A stretch of DNA of 64,000 nucleotides. Source: Guillardia theta CCMP2712. Lineage: Eukaryota; Cryptophyceae; Pyrenomonadales; Geminigeraceae. Shown one piece after another: positions 31,389 through 43,249 of the stretch. Position numbers and translations under genes: made by a program. Numbering within the stretch: the stretch's first letter is position 1; every line of letters begins with the position of its first letter. The stretch spans positions 401,609 to 465,608 of the forward strand of contig NW_005434616.1 of assembly GCF_000315625.1 (NCBI RefSeq), read 5' to 3'. Below the pieces are notes generated by a model that saw nothing but the letters and a program-made list of their open reading frames with translations, was not told the origin of the DNA and did no database searches.

Positions 31389-32633
31389 CTTTGAGAGCGA
31401 CGAAGGAGATCAGCTGGGAGCTTGAGGGTTGAATGAGATGCATAAGGTGGATGCCATCGACAGTTGAATGGTAGGAAGAGATATCGAAGTGGTCGACCTG
31501 AGAAGCTGAGAAACTGTCTGAGAGATCGCACAAGGAGGAGGGAAAGAGGTAGATAGCATTGGTAGGAGGAAGGAGAGGAGGGAGAAGCAGGAAGAAGGAG
31601 CAAGGAAGGGAGGAGAGGAAGGGAGGTAGGGACGGGCAGGGTTCTTCACTTTCGCTAATGAACTTCTTGGCTCTCGCCACCGCATCCACCATGCGCTTGA
31701 CGGTCTGCCATGGAGGGTCAGCGCACTTGGAGGAAGGCGGCAGTCGCTGACCCGGAGGACAGGAAAGCAGCAAGAGCCTTGTGCTGGACTACCGTCTGCG
31801 CTGTCAAGCAGGCTGGGGATAGAGATACTCCAGGTGGAGGCGTCAAAGAAACGAGGCTGATCTGAAGGAGAAGTCAGTGATAAGGTGGAGATGGGCGGCT
31901 GGAACAGAATGTTGGTGGGACATGATGAAGCGAGGATGGAGGGAAAGCTCGGGATGGGGAGGGAAGGAGAGGAGAAGAGAGGAGAGGAGAGGAGAGGAGA
32001 GGAGAGGAGAGGAGAGGAGAGTAGGAACAAGCCGAGGGTCTAAGGTGGGAGAGGACCACCAGCTACAGAGGCTTCAGGCGGCAGCATCAACTTCCTCGCT
32101 TCCTCTAGCACGAGATCCACAACAACTTTGCCCAGCAGCCCCCCCAGGAAGACAAGCCTCCTGCCTCAAGGTCAGCAAACCCCCTCCTCCCTTTGGGATT
32201 CCACTCTAGCTGAACCTCAGCAAGGGGGAGTCTGCGGTCTTGCTAGAGTTATTCTCCTGCTGGATCTTGACGATGCTGCTGAACCAGACGGGCATCGGCC
32301 TTGCCTGCAGCCTTGTGAGCTCGAGTAGAGCGACGAGAAGCTCTCACCGTCTCCTCCTCCTCCTCCTCCTCTTTCACTTTCGCTCCTCCTTGATCCGCTG
32401 ACTTCCAGCTCATCTGCAGCAGGAGCTGAGAAGGTGCGACAAACTGCCCGCAAACTGCCCGACCTTGGCGTCGGCGATCCACGCAACGATGGCTTTCTTG
32501 CCCACTACCTCTCCGCTGTCCTTCTTTCGCCGCAGGAACATCGCCAGAGACTGTCGATGCTCCATGGGGACGAACTTGTCGCTGTCCTTGTCTGGAACCT
32601 CCTCTATTATCTTCCTCCTCCTCCTCCTCCTCC

Positions 32634-32669
<36 letters not shown>

Positions 32670-33497
32670 CCTGAGAAGATGCAGTTGGTTCCGCATCTCC
32701 AGCACAGCACCTTGCAAGGAGGGCATACAAGGCTTGGAGGCAGCCGCGAGCAGGAACCTGGAGGAGAGTGAGATGATCTCGAGAGAAGGACAGCATGGGG
32801 AGCGTCAGGGGGTGACTAGGGCGAGGGGGGCAGGAGGGGCAGGATGCGGAAGGAGTGGAGGAGAGGCTGACCTGGGAGTTTGTTCTGAGACGCAAGGGAG
32901 GGTCTCCCTCGCTTGCGCTTTGGGACGATGGGGGAGCTGGAGCTGTCGCCGTCCCTCGCGTCGGTTGAAGGGGTCAGACGCCTGTAGAGCATGCAGATGC
33001 TGTCGGAGAAGTCTGTGGGCTTTCCTTCGTCCTTGTCATGCACGAGGCTCAGGACGAGCTTGAGGGACTGACAGCCAGCAGTCACTTGACTTGACTTGAC
33101 CCAACGGCTGCTGTACCTGAAGCATCACGCTTCCTCGCACTCGCTTCCCGTAGTGCCTAAGGTAAACCTCCCGGTTGAGTCTCGTCCAGAACAATCTCTC
33201 CTCCTGCTCTCCTGCTCCTTCTCGTCACGTCAACCACCACAAGTCTGCAAACACCTTTCTCCAGCAACTCGAACGTCTCTTCGGCCCCCTGTCTCACCCT
33301 CCCGGCCTCAACTTCCTCGTTCCAGAATCGTTGAACAGCCTGCCCGTCCTCGTCACATCCCTTACCGCCCCCGCCCCTCCTCCATCTCCTCCTCACCTTT
33401 CCTAACCCGGAGCAGTTCATCTGAGCATCCAACTGGCTCGCCCTCCACACCGGGTCATCCTCGGAGAGCCACTCGAGGGGCACGCGCTGGGTAGACG
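31389..33497 (-). CDS. AT-hook and Cys-rich nuclear-type protein, frame broken by an 11-bp duplication
   Basis: Minus-strand exons with consistent splice sites: 33407-33497 (RVPLEWLSEDDPVWRASQ), one ending at 33117 (RLFWTRLNREVYLRHYGKRV), 32872-33067 (SLKLVLSLVHDKDEGK... with AT-hook KRKRGRPSLA), 32671-32757 (CPPCKVLCWRCGTNCIF, a Cys pattern that could bind zinc), 32348-32603, 32216-32319, 32067-32160 (RRLVFLGGLLGKVVVDLVLE), and further pieces near 31650-31770 (SSKCADPPWQTVKRMVD) and 31389-31497 (VDHFDISSYHSTVDG). In the 32348-32603 exon an 11-bp tandem duplication (32440-32461) shifts the frame between AIVAWIADAKVGQF and VAPSQLLLQMSWK; removing one copy would restore it. Domain order suggests a chromatin or transcription role (inference). 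Confidence 0.55.
31978..32022. repeat. AGAGG pentamer tract
   Basis: About nine units of GAGAG/GAGGA-type pentamer, in a presumed intron. Confidence 0.8.
32440..32461. repeat. 11-bp tandem duplication in coding exon
   Basis: CAAACTGCCCG occurs twice in succession; see the AT-hook gene. Confidence 0.9.
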
Positions 33498-33599
33498 CTG
33501 AGGACAACAGACACAAAAGGAACTTTGGCAACCTTGACCCCCAAGGGAGGCATGGAGGCCGATCGAGAGCTGCCATGTCCCGTCTTGTCCCCCTGCTGC

Positions 33600-34356
33600 A
33601 GCCTCACCCCTGCATCCACCTCAAGCTCACCTGCGGGGGGTCAGCGGCACAAGGACTGGCTCCTACTCCCCATACCCATCGGCAGGTGGGGGAACGACAG
33701 GCTGGCGGGCAGCTGCTGGGGGTGGTAGGGAGGATTCATAGCTTGAGACTGATGCTGCATATAAAGTGAAATCAGGAGGAGAGAGGAAAGAAAGTCAGCG
33801 ATAGGCCGCGAGAAGGGGAAGGGATGTTGTATCCAGAAACAGATCAGGGCACAATATAGGCAGTGGGAAGGGGGAGAGGGCAGGAGAGGGCGGGAGAGGG
33901 CAGTACCTGCAGGACAGCTCCTAGCGATGAACTGAAGGCTCCTGGCAGTCATTGTCATGGCTCGGGTGCAATCTAGAGCAAGGACCTGAGAAGACGTGAG
34001 AAAGCCGTCCCTGCTCCTGTAGCCGGAGCTGGTCATCATTCCGTCCCATGGGTGGTGGAGTAGGATGGAAGGTTTGAACAGGAGGATGGGCACCTGTAGG
34101 AGGTATCAGGAAGTTTCTCTGCTGCACTGAAGGTCAGACCGGTACGGAACATATCCTGCGACAGCCACGTGGGCGAGGAGAAGCCGGTCATGGAGTTGAG
34201 GAGCCCCGACGACGACACGGTCTGCTGCTGCTGCTCGTAGAGGATATTGATGACGTTGTTGGGGTTGGCAGGCCGAGGCTCATTCCTGTTGCGATCTTGT
34301 TCGCCCTTGTCATCATTGGGGTATGGAAACATGTCCAAAAGGTCGAGTCGAGTCAA
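33600..34356 (-). CDS. Upstream coding segments, possibly the N-terminus of the AT-hook gene
   Basis: From ATG 34356 the frame MTRLDLLDMFPYPNDDKGEQ continues through a polar, Gln-rich stretch to SGLLNSMTGFSSPTWLSQDM and a splice-like GT near 34097. A second segment (RNDDQLRLQEQGRLSHVFS) near 33985-34110 and a third (NPPYHPQQLPASLSFPHLPM) near 33655-33755 look coding in other frames. They probably belong to one multi-exon gene with 31389-33497, but the joins were not resolved. Confidence 0.4.
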
Positions 34357-36466
34357 GCTCTCGAGTCTAGCCGTGGCTTCCTTTCAGCCCATGGGAACCT
34401 GAGCACTACCCCCACAGAATCATCAAGATCAGCGCCATGCACATGCCATGCTCCCTTGGTCATCTCCTTGCGATCGACACAGACACATGTATGTGTACGG
34501 TCGTCGTTGCTCAAACCAGTATCGCAACCCTTGCGGTCCAATCGCCTGACAGAGACTATCAGAAGGGTCATGAGGAACAACAAGCTGTGAATATGAAATT
34601 GCGCAAGCTTGGAGCTCGCGCAATCTAGAAGAGTTCAAACAACAAATGTAGATGATCACTCCTGATACGAGACAAGACGCCACGTGTGGCTGAGCGGCAC
34701 GAGGCCGAAGAAGCTCTATGACAGCATGGCAAGAAGAATGTGGTGACAGCGGAGTGGTTACGGCATGCTGGAAAGAAATGGACAAGAAGGTTGTCGACAG
34801 GAGTATGAGACTGTCTTTCATCGGACATAACGAGAAAACGAACAAACGAGGTGAGGACTCTTTGAGGACGCGTCGAGAGAAGCCAAACAGCCAGCACAAG
34901 GCCATGATTCCAGACTCGTACACAAGGCAGCAGAATGACAGGTTGAGGAGCAGCCAAAAAATGAGAGCGTTGAGGCGTAAGTGTTCAACAGTTTGCAAAT
35001 GGGCTAGAGCGACAAGGAGGCAAAAGTAGGAGCCATAAAAAAGTAAGAGGCGGGGGCAGGCGGCACGAGGAATGGAGTAGATCGACCGGGAAAAAGCTGA
35101 CGAGGCAGGTAACGAGACAGATAGAGATGACGGAGGCGGAGGCGGAGGCGGAGGCGGAGGCGGAGGCGGATGATGATGATGATGAGGAGGAGGAGGAGGA
35201 GAATGGCGCGGCGAGAGAGCACAAGCGAAGGGAGCAGACGGCAGGGAGGCAAGCAAGAATCCAGACTCCCCGGATGCCATGGGACGAACCGAGGACAAGG
35301 TCCAAAAGGCTTGAAAAAAGGGGGTACATAAGGGGGAATGAGGGGGGTGGGGTGTATAGAATTTATGACTTAAGTTCGAAGAGTTCTAATTTTGCAACGA
35401 ATCGCTGAGATTTTTTTTTCATAATCCGATCACGGGAGTGAGTCCTTCCACGGAGGGTCGGAAGACCGGGGGGGTGGGGGTACTGATAGTCAAATCTGGG
35501 GGTAGAGCTGTAGATATAACGTGACGAAGGTGGAGAGCATGAACGTGGGCAGTGATACCACCCCTTTCAACGAGAACATATGAAAGGAAGGGGTAGTCAG
35601 ATTTTCTGTTACACCCAAAAACAAACCTCATCGCAGCGAAGATTCGAGAAGTGCTGGAACAGAACAAAAAACAAATCTTTTAAATGTAAAATATTATAAA
35701 GGGCCATCTCAAGATGCCATGTGACTTGATCACGTTACTATCCTGCGTCCCTGACCCTTTCAGGTGGTAAAGCTGAGGCGGGTCGAGTAAAGAAGTCCTT
35801 TCTGCTGCCCTGACATGTCGACATGCTAGCGAGCCAAGAGCTTATGGCCGATTTACTGCCCTCCGAGCTTCTTTTTCACGAGTCTGCCTCGGCGGCCGGG
35901 CCGGGGGCCGGCAAGGTCCACTGGAAGCGGCGGCGGCTGCCGGCCCGCCCGCCCGACGTCGCTCAGTTTCAGTGAACAAGCTTGATCAAGCCTGCTGAGT
36001 AACTTTCAGAGACACCGGTCACGGATGACTTTGACACAGTGCCGCATTCGAGTCATAAACATTCCTCCAAACAGATTTTGAACTAAAAGGATTTCAGGCT
36101 GTTGGGCAGGAGCAGGTTGCAGTGGGGTGCAGGCAAGAAAGGATCCTCTTGAAAACTCCTTCCACTCGCCTGAAAGTCATCTTAGCACAGCCTATAGGAC
36201 TGCCCAGCGAATGATGATGGGAGGGAGGATGCACCATTGGAGTAAGCATGCAGATGATGTGTAGTACAGTGTGTAGTAGGTGGCACAGCAGGGAAGGAGA
36301 TTGTGGCGCTCAGAGAGTTGGGAGAGGAATGGAGAGCAGAGGGTGTGTGGGAGGAGATGGGTGGAAGGCTCCTTGGGAAACGGCAGGACCAATGGAGGGA
36401 GGGAAGGCAGAAGAAAGGAGAGCAAGAAGGTGGAGCAACGGAACATGGGGTGGAGAGGCTCAGGAC
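34357..36466. other. Long intergenic region
   Basis: No supported gene. It holds GGAGGC and GAT repeats at 35127-35185, a GGGGTGGGGGTA stretch near 35467-35485, a strongly GC-rich palindromic island at 35890-35960, and plus-strand ORFs at 36248-36760 that are shadows of the downstream minus-strand gene. Confidence 0.45.
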
Positions 36467-38819
36467 TTACTTCTGGACGTCGGCGCTCTCACAGCTGACC
36501 ACCTGGTTGACAACATCGACAGTGACCTCCCAGCCATCGACTTCCATCCCCAGCATCGAGCTATCACTCAGTTTCGACTTCTGATCCACCACCTGCACAG
36601 CTCCGTAGCGCTCCTCCAGCATGGTCTTGACGATGGCGACCATCTCGTTCTCGCAATTCTCTTCCTTGATCATGGCCTTGTTGGTCGTTGGGTTGCTCAG
36701 AGTCTGTACGGGTTCGTCAGCAGCGTCGAGCACTCCCAACAAGAATGTCTGACCTGAAGGACGACGCTGAGGACAGAGTCGGCCACGAGGTCGTTGACGG
36801 GGTTGGACGCCCACTCGAGTTGGATCATGTTGATGGCCGTCTGCGGTTCATAGATGAGGAGGAACGGGAGCAAGAAGTAAGAGGAGCACCTTCCGGACTG
36901 TCACAGCATCGAGGATTCTGATGGGGAACTCTTTCTCCTTGAAGTGAAGGATTTTTTTCTTCTCCTTGCCTTCCTTCCCAGTGCCCCCGGCTGCCTCTTG
37001 GCCCTTCACTGAGCCATCCGCCGAGAAGTTGTCAACATGCATCATCTCCTTGTCCGTCTTGATCTGAAGGAAGGGAGAGTCAGGTCGAGCACACAGGGCA
37101 CAGCAGCTCACCTCTACTATCGAGTCGAAGAGCTTCGACAGGTGGAACCGGAGCACGTCCCATGGCTGGTGGAAGGGGATGCTCTGCCTCTGGATCAGGT
37201 GGGAGACCTCTAACCCAGCGTGGGCTCCCATCTCGTCCACTCCGACTATGGTCAGCTGGAAATTCTTGTGAAGCACTACACCGTGCAGGCTTCCTCCTGT
37301 CTTGGGTCTCTCGACAGCCAAAGATCCCACAACCTTGGCGACTTTGCTCTCGTGGAAGGTCAAGGTGACATTCTCGGTGTTCTGAGGAGACCAGACTCCT
37401 ACACCCATGTGCTCATACTTGGACACCAGCTGCTTCTTCAAAGACGCCATCATGTTCGCCTCCCCGTGCACCAGGACGATGTGGGAGGGTCGGAGCTCGT
37501 CGATGAATTGAGAAGTCTGGATGAAATCCGCATGGGCTGAGAAGGAGATGTAGTGAACCCTGATCTTCAGGGGCACCTCCTTACCATCCTGCAGTGTGTG
37601 TGTAGCGGGTTGAGCGTCAAGCAGTTCCTTGGCCAGGGTGTTCTGTACACAATACCCTGTGATGACAACTGAGTTGTGACGGTATTCACACCATCTGCAG
37701 CTCAAGTGTCAACGGCATCTAGGCCAAGTACAAGGATCATTACCTGTCAAAGAGATCTCGGGATGGCCCGTTCTGAAGCATTCCAGGAGAGGCCATAACA
37801 ACGCATGGACAGTTGTCTTGGAACTCCGCCATCGTCGTCATGTAGCGGATGTGACGAAACTCGAAGGGATTCTCGATATCGTTGAGATGACGGATGCGAT
37901 TGTTCATCTGATTGATGTAAGTCTGATAAGAAGCAATACATCTTTTGGCCATCCCCGACAGGCATATGATGGGATATCTGTGCAGTTCTGGATTTTTCCT
38001 CCAATACTCGTCGAGGAGCAGCAGAAGTTCCTGCGCCCTTCCTATCGCAAAGACGGGAAGCAGGACTCTCCCTCCCAGCTGCAGCGTGCTGACAACCGCC
38101 TCAAGAAATCGTTTCTCTCTTGATCGCCGAGGTTCGTGGGTCTGAACACCATAGGTCGACTCCACCACAAGCACGTGCACCTGGACTGAAGGCATCTCAG
38201 CAGCCATCAAGTGCCTATCCTCCTGACGAGAGTAGTCTCCTGTGTAGAGCAGACGTACTCCTGCTATCTGGACAATGAACATGCAAGCGCCAAGCACATG
38301 CCCAGCATTGTAGCACCAGAACTTGACGCCCTCCACCTCCACCTCCTGATGGTAGTCAATGCAGATGATCTTGTTTACAGTCTCTTGAATATCTTTCTCT
38401 GTGTACAAACTTCCTCCATACTGCTCTGATATTCCAGAAACTTTGATGAAGTCTGACCATACCAACTTGCAGATTGCAAGAGTGGGGTAGGTCATGTATA
38501 CCTTGCCCTTGAATGTTGTTTTGGTCAGGAAATATGGCACGGATGCGGCATGGTCAACGTGAAAATGAGTGACAAGGAGAAGATCGATGGATTCAGCATC
38601 AACTTCGTCGAAGAATGGAAGTGATTCTTCTCCTCGATAGCCTGGATGCGCCCCGCAATCGAACATGATGGTTTTCCCCTTGAATTTCAGCAAGCAACAC
38701 GACCTCCCAACTTCGTTCCCTGCACCAAGAGGGATGAATTCAAGCGTTTCATCGCCTTGGAAAGGAAAGCTTCTCTTCGCCGATCCTGGCCCCAACGTAA
38801 TGTGCGGTTCCATCTTCAC
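36467..38819 (-). CDS. CPSF3: CPSF73 pre-mRNA 3'-end processing endonuclease
   Basis: Five exons: 37744-38819, 37112-37694, 36890-37063, 36754-36840 and 36467-36703, giving 718 residues. The metallo-beta-lactamase motifs are complete: MFDCGAHPG, THFHVDHAAS (HxHxDH), YNAGHVLGA and YTGDYS. The beta-CASP motifs follow: VVESTYG, ISFSAHADF and HIVLVHGE. CPSF73 cleaves pre-mRNA before polyadenylation. The C-terminal half (KILHFKEKEFPIRILDAVTV, then TAINMIQLEWASNPVNDLV) fits the CPSF73 C-terminal domain that binds its partner CPSF100. The final exon has a GTAAGT two bases before the TAA, so a further exon is possible. The 1,076-base first exon carries most of the lactamase domain, while later introns are about 45-50 bases. 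Confidence 0.95.
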
Positions 38820-40105
38820 CCTCTCCCTCCTCTCAACCCGCTTTTAGCTGACCTGCCGGTTCCTCACGTACCCTCCAGCAGTGTTTCAACCGACTTACTT
38901 CACAGCTCTGCTGCCCTCAGCATGCTTCATCGTCATCATTCTCATACTTCTCCTCTCCTCTCCCCTCCCCTCTCTCGTCTCTACTCCGTCATCGTCAGAC
39001 CTGAGCCGCGCATGTCAGCTCCTTGGACTGCTGCGACCACCGGTACTCTTCACATGCGTAACTTGGGGTCATAGACATAGGGGGTGAAATCATCAGTGAG
39101 TGGGCGCCGGCCCTGGATTAAACCTCCGATAGACCGGGCCGAGCAACCCGACTCGGCACCGTGCCACCAGCTATACAAACTTCAGCTTGCCTCTAAGAAC
39201 GGGTCCTTTTCCCTGTAAGGACCCCCTTGTTAAGCCTTACGCCCCTTCTGGACAACACCGGGCCCTCTTTCCACCTTGTGCTACCCTCCGACCCCGCCGG
39301 GCCCGGTGACAAACTCCGCCACCCCTACCCCCTTTAGATTCGGGTACCCCTACCCCGTCAATTACAACCATCGACTGTGACTGACCCCTTCTCTCACCTA
39401 GACAAAATAGAGCTGACCACCCGTTTCAAAGGGGTTTATATTGTTTCAGTACCGTACCCATGCCTCCCAAGTCCGCCATGTCGAGTAAAGTCCCGGGCTT
39501 CTCCTAGTACCCCTCCCCATGTGCTTCAACCACCGGTAATCTCTGAATCTTGTGCACCCCCACCCCTGTGGCACGTACATTTCGAACCACACCCCTATGT
39601 GGACTATCACCCCACCCCTATGTGTAGTGTACCATACCCGTCACTTTCGACAAACTCTCACCCCACCTTCAACAACTACTACTACCTACTACAACAAAAT
39701 CCATCACCCGCCTCATCGTTATCTGGGTGAAACCCCGAGAAGGAAATTGCACAAAGGGTACAAGTATTGGGTGATGTTTTCATAATTTCAAAAATACTTG
39801 TATTATATTTTGTATATGCTAAATTTGTAAGAACACATTTAGTGAATCTGGATAAATCTCGAAAATATTTGGTTTCCTACAACCCCCTCTGATATTGAAT
39901 CCCCGGGCCCCAAGATCACCCTCAGATCATCTATCACCCTGAAAATGTTGGTGGAATGGGTGGGTACTAAAGTTTCTTTCTTTGTTTTTTTTATTTCGGG
40001 GGCTGCAGGCGGGCGGATCGCTATTATGGCAGGAAGGTGTAACGCTACTGCCGCCATGGCAGCAGTAACAAGCACATTTGAAGCTTGTTCCTCCCTTCCT
40101 GCTTG
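38820..40105. other. Intergenic region with repeat-like sequence
   Basis: 38900-39080 is presumed promoter. 39090-39320 is GC-rich with GGGCCGG/CCCGGGCC blocks; 39310-39620 is rich in CCCCTACCCC words. No gene is supported. Confidence 0.45.
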
Positions 40106-40351
40106 TTATTCTATGCCTACCTCTGACTTGCTGCTCTTATCATGATTGCTCATGTCCGGCCCCGCAGCCATGCCGAAGTTACGCCTCTTGTTTGAAGGGC
40201 TGTTTGATACCTTGAGGGTCGTAGTGGTAGAATGCAAAAGACGATCTTTGAGACGCCGGGCTTTTATTGAGTTGATAGTGCGTAACAACATCAGCTCATC
40301 ATGCTGTTGATAGATTGCTCCCCCCATTTTTGTGTATGGAGGGCTCAACAC
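40106..40351 (-). CDS. Possible exon of an unknown minus-strand gene
   Basis: The frame MGGAIYQQHDELMLLRTINS and then IKARRLKDRLLHSTTTTLKV has coding character and ends in a GTAGGC donor after SNHDKSSKSE. The next exon was not found. It lies divergent from the RWP-RK gene. Confidence 0.4.
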   Translation of the reverse strand: MLSPPYTKMGGAIYQQHDELMLLRTINSIKARRLKDRLLHSTTTTLKVSNSPSNKRRNFGMAAGPDMSNHDKSSKSEVGIE

Positions 40352-40761
40352 GCCTATCCAGGCAGCTTGTACTTATCAGTGTTGCATGAGGGCAGCTATT
40401 GTTTGTCATGTTGGTGATGCCCTGCATACATGAGAGCATTTGATGGCAAAAACCTTATTGCATTATCTAACTTCAGTATATTGACTGCTTGATTTTTGCT
40501 AAAGTCATGCACGGGTGGTTAGTTTGGCTGACGACGGCCCATTGATTGAGGAATAAGGGTCAGTACGAAAGGTATATGATATTGCTCCGTTGGTAATCGA
40601 TATGAGATCTACAGCAATGCAGGGAGTCAAGCCGGTTGGAATTAAACGATCTTATTTTAGCAAATAATTCAGAAACCAGATGCAATCTCCAAATCTATAC
40701 AGGACCGCAATCATTTTTACAAAGAATTTCTGGAAATCAACATGCATGCTTTTATCTCTGA
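40352..40761. other. Intergenic region before the RWP-RK gene
   Basis: AT-richer than average, no gene; probably promoter sequence for the plus-strand gene at 40762. Confidence 0.4.
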
Positions 40762-42983
40762 ATGGCTACACCTGGAGTATCTGATATAGGTCGTGAAAGT
40801 TCAGATATAAGCAATATGTCGTGGAGATCTGCTGATGAAAGCAGCCCCAACGGGAAGGATGGGAAACTAAAAACGGAGGCTGCAGGAAGCAAGGCTGAAA
40901 CAGAAACTCATGAAACCCTGGCGATGAAGCTGCAAAATGCAAGCAATTCAGGAAAAGATAGTGATTTCAAGATATTCCCAAGGCGAAAAGGGGGACAACA
41001 AAAGAAAAACAACGACAGTGCACCAGTGGTTATCACCGCAGAGGTACATTTTATTTGAGCAACTGTGTTCCCATGACATGCTAGCAGTTGCTCGAGACTT
41101 GTTTCGAGATGCCACTTGTCGCAGCAGCGAACAAATTGGGAATTTGTGCGACGGCTCTGAAAAAAGGTGTCTTTCCTATATGAATTTGTGCATGATTTGA
41201 TCCCTGTTACAGTTTGCCGCAAACTAGGCATCCACAAATGGTGAATGCTCAGAAAAGAGAGAACCCCTTTCCAGCGGTGACCTTTTGCGTCAGGCCTTAT
41301 AAGGAAATGAAGCCAAGCCTTTCTCTTTGCCGAAATCAGGTCGAGTGGTACAAAGGTTGTGTTTCTGTTTCTTATTCTCTCAAAAGGGATTGGCTTGGGA
41401 TTCCTCTGGAAAATTTGTAAACAATCCGATTCCAGAAGCAGGTTCCAGTAACCTTTGCAAGGTGATTCATCAAAGTTTTGTTTGCAACGGAATTGATTTT
41501 TTGACTGTAGTCGGATCTTCAAGGAGCAAAGACCATGACCATAGGCAGTTTGACCAGTCCGGAAAATCGAAAGTTCGAGGGCAGCAGTTCGAAACTACTG
41601 TCTAATGGCGATTCGCGTAATGTCGCATCGCACGACAATTTTGCAAGTGTGTCGTCGAAAGAATTTTTGGTGAGACCACTGTTTCTTTTGCCTTAATCAT
41701 CCTTGTCTTGCTTTCTTTGGAATATCTACTCATTCTTGTTTCGTGCTGTCTTCAATTATTGTAATGCCGTTGTTTTAGTCATCCAAAACCTCACGGAGCG
41801 ATGGAGCCGATCTTCTTTCATCTTTGAGACTACTTGTGTCGAACAATAGCGCTTCAGATTCACAATCTCAATCCACCTTGCAACCAATTGAGGTTTGAAC
41901 GCTACTCTTTACTTGAATGGGTCATGAATCCGATGCAGGGGCAAAACTCTCACACAAAACAAAGCCATATGCCTAGTTTATCAAGTGCAGCTGGGAGTTC
42001 TCCGTCAAAAAATGGTTCAAGAACTTTGAAGATTGAAGGTCGTGGATAATGCTTGTTTTACATCGTCTGCTACATCTAACTTTGATGTTTTGAAAGAAGG
42101 CGGAGATCAATCGAAGGATGAGAAAAGCTCACATGACGACTACACAGTTTTCCCCAGAAGACGCAATGGAAGAAATCCTCGAGTGGGAGAAAGGGCCCCG
42201 GTCGTCGTGACGGAGGAGAAATTAAAGCAGTGCTTCGATCTTCCTCTACACGTGGCTTCCAAAAAAATGGGGATATGCATTACTGCAATCAAGAAAGTTT
42301 GCAGGAAGCTTGGTATCCACAAATGGCCTTACAGGTGACTCATGCTCTCTTTTTTTCGTTAGCTGCTGTTGACAATGATTTGTTTGAAAGGGACCTAAAA
42401 GAGCGAAAAAATGCGGCAGGAAAATCACTATCGGAAGGAGGTTTCTCAAACATGGGTGCATTGACAATATCTTCGGAAGGTCCAAGTGTTCCTTTGGAGA
42501 CATTGAGTGAAGCAAGCGAGTACGCAAGGCTTCGAGGAGGAGCTGCCGGGGAAGAATCAGACTCAAAGGATTCCGATCCTCAAGAAGCTCAAAGTGACCA
42601 GGACAGCAAGTTGAATACGTTGTGCATCGCAGCCTTGGAACTGTCGCAATCGGATACCAAACAGGGAGGGCAGCGAAGGTAGCATGTGATGCGTTGCTTC
42701 CTGCTCGTATTGACGCGATGTATCAGAGTCGTGAAATCTGAAAGATCACAGGGAAAGAGCAACTTCAAGCAGACTGTCGCCAACACTCAACGCCACCGCG
42801 AAACCTCGGGCAAAGCCAGTGCAGGCGATGATCGTGCGAATGAGGGAAGCAGCAGCAGCAGCAGGAATGTCGCTATTGCATCTTCAGACAGAAACTCTGA
42901 GAGGATTGGTAAGGGAGAAAAGATGAGTTGTGTTCTTGTCTGATTTTTCGGTTCGGACAGAGGTTTCAAAACTTCTTGGATGA
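40762..42983 (+). CDS. Transcription factor-like protein with two RWP-RK domains
   Basis: Twelve exons join in phase: 40762-41043, 41085-41166, 41213-41240, 41294-41339, 41387-41461, 41511-41669, 41779-41892, 41939-42038, 42097-42334, 42391-42678, 42727-42908 and 42961-42983, giving 538 residues. Domain 1 (about residues 75-145) reads FPRRKGG, APVVITAEQLLETCFEMPLV, LGICATALKKVCRKLGIHKW and PYKEMK. Domain 2 (about 315-385) reads FPRRRNGRN, APVVVTEEKLKQCFDLPLHV, MGICITAIKKVCRKLGIHKW and PYRDLKERK. RWP-RK proteins (NLP, RKD) control nitrogen responses and gamete programmes in green plants and algae and bind DNA through this helix-turn-helix-like domain. Both domains are split by an intron at or next to the KWPYR motif. 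The rest is Ser/Lys/Glu-rich and probably disordered. Confidence 0.85.
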
Positions 42984-43249
42984 AGCGTTGAAGTCCACAG
43001 TTCGAAATAACACCTTGCTGGTACATCTACACATGCATCTTTACATATTTATTTGTCCATATTCCCCCTTGTCGTGAAACACTAGAATTAATCGTGCAAT
43101 GTAACAATTACCTCGCATACTGGATATCTCCGTTAAAATAAATGAATTACAAGAAAAAGAACACTTGGGTTAAAAAAATAAAAGAATTACAGCAAACAAA
43201 ACAGATTGCTGTCAGCTGATACGTCTAGGTACAGGTATGCTGTAGTCTC
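42984..43249. other. Intergenic AT-rich region
   Basis: AT-rich, between convergent genes. No gene. Confidence 0.4.

Noticed and set aside
34429-35298. 289-codon minus-strand frame
   Set aside because: Pro/His/Ser runs from CCT and ATC repeats; nothing else supports it.
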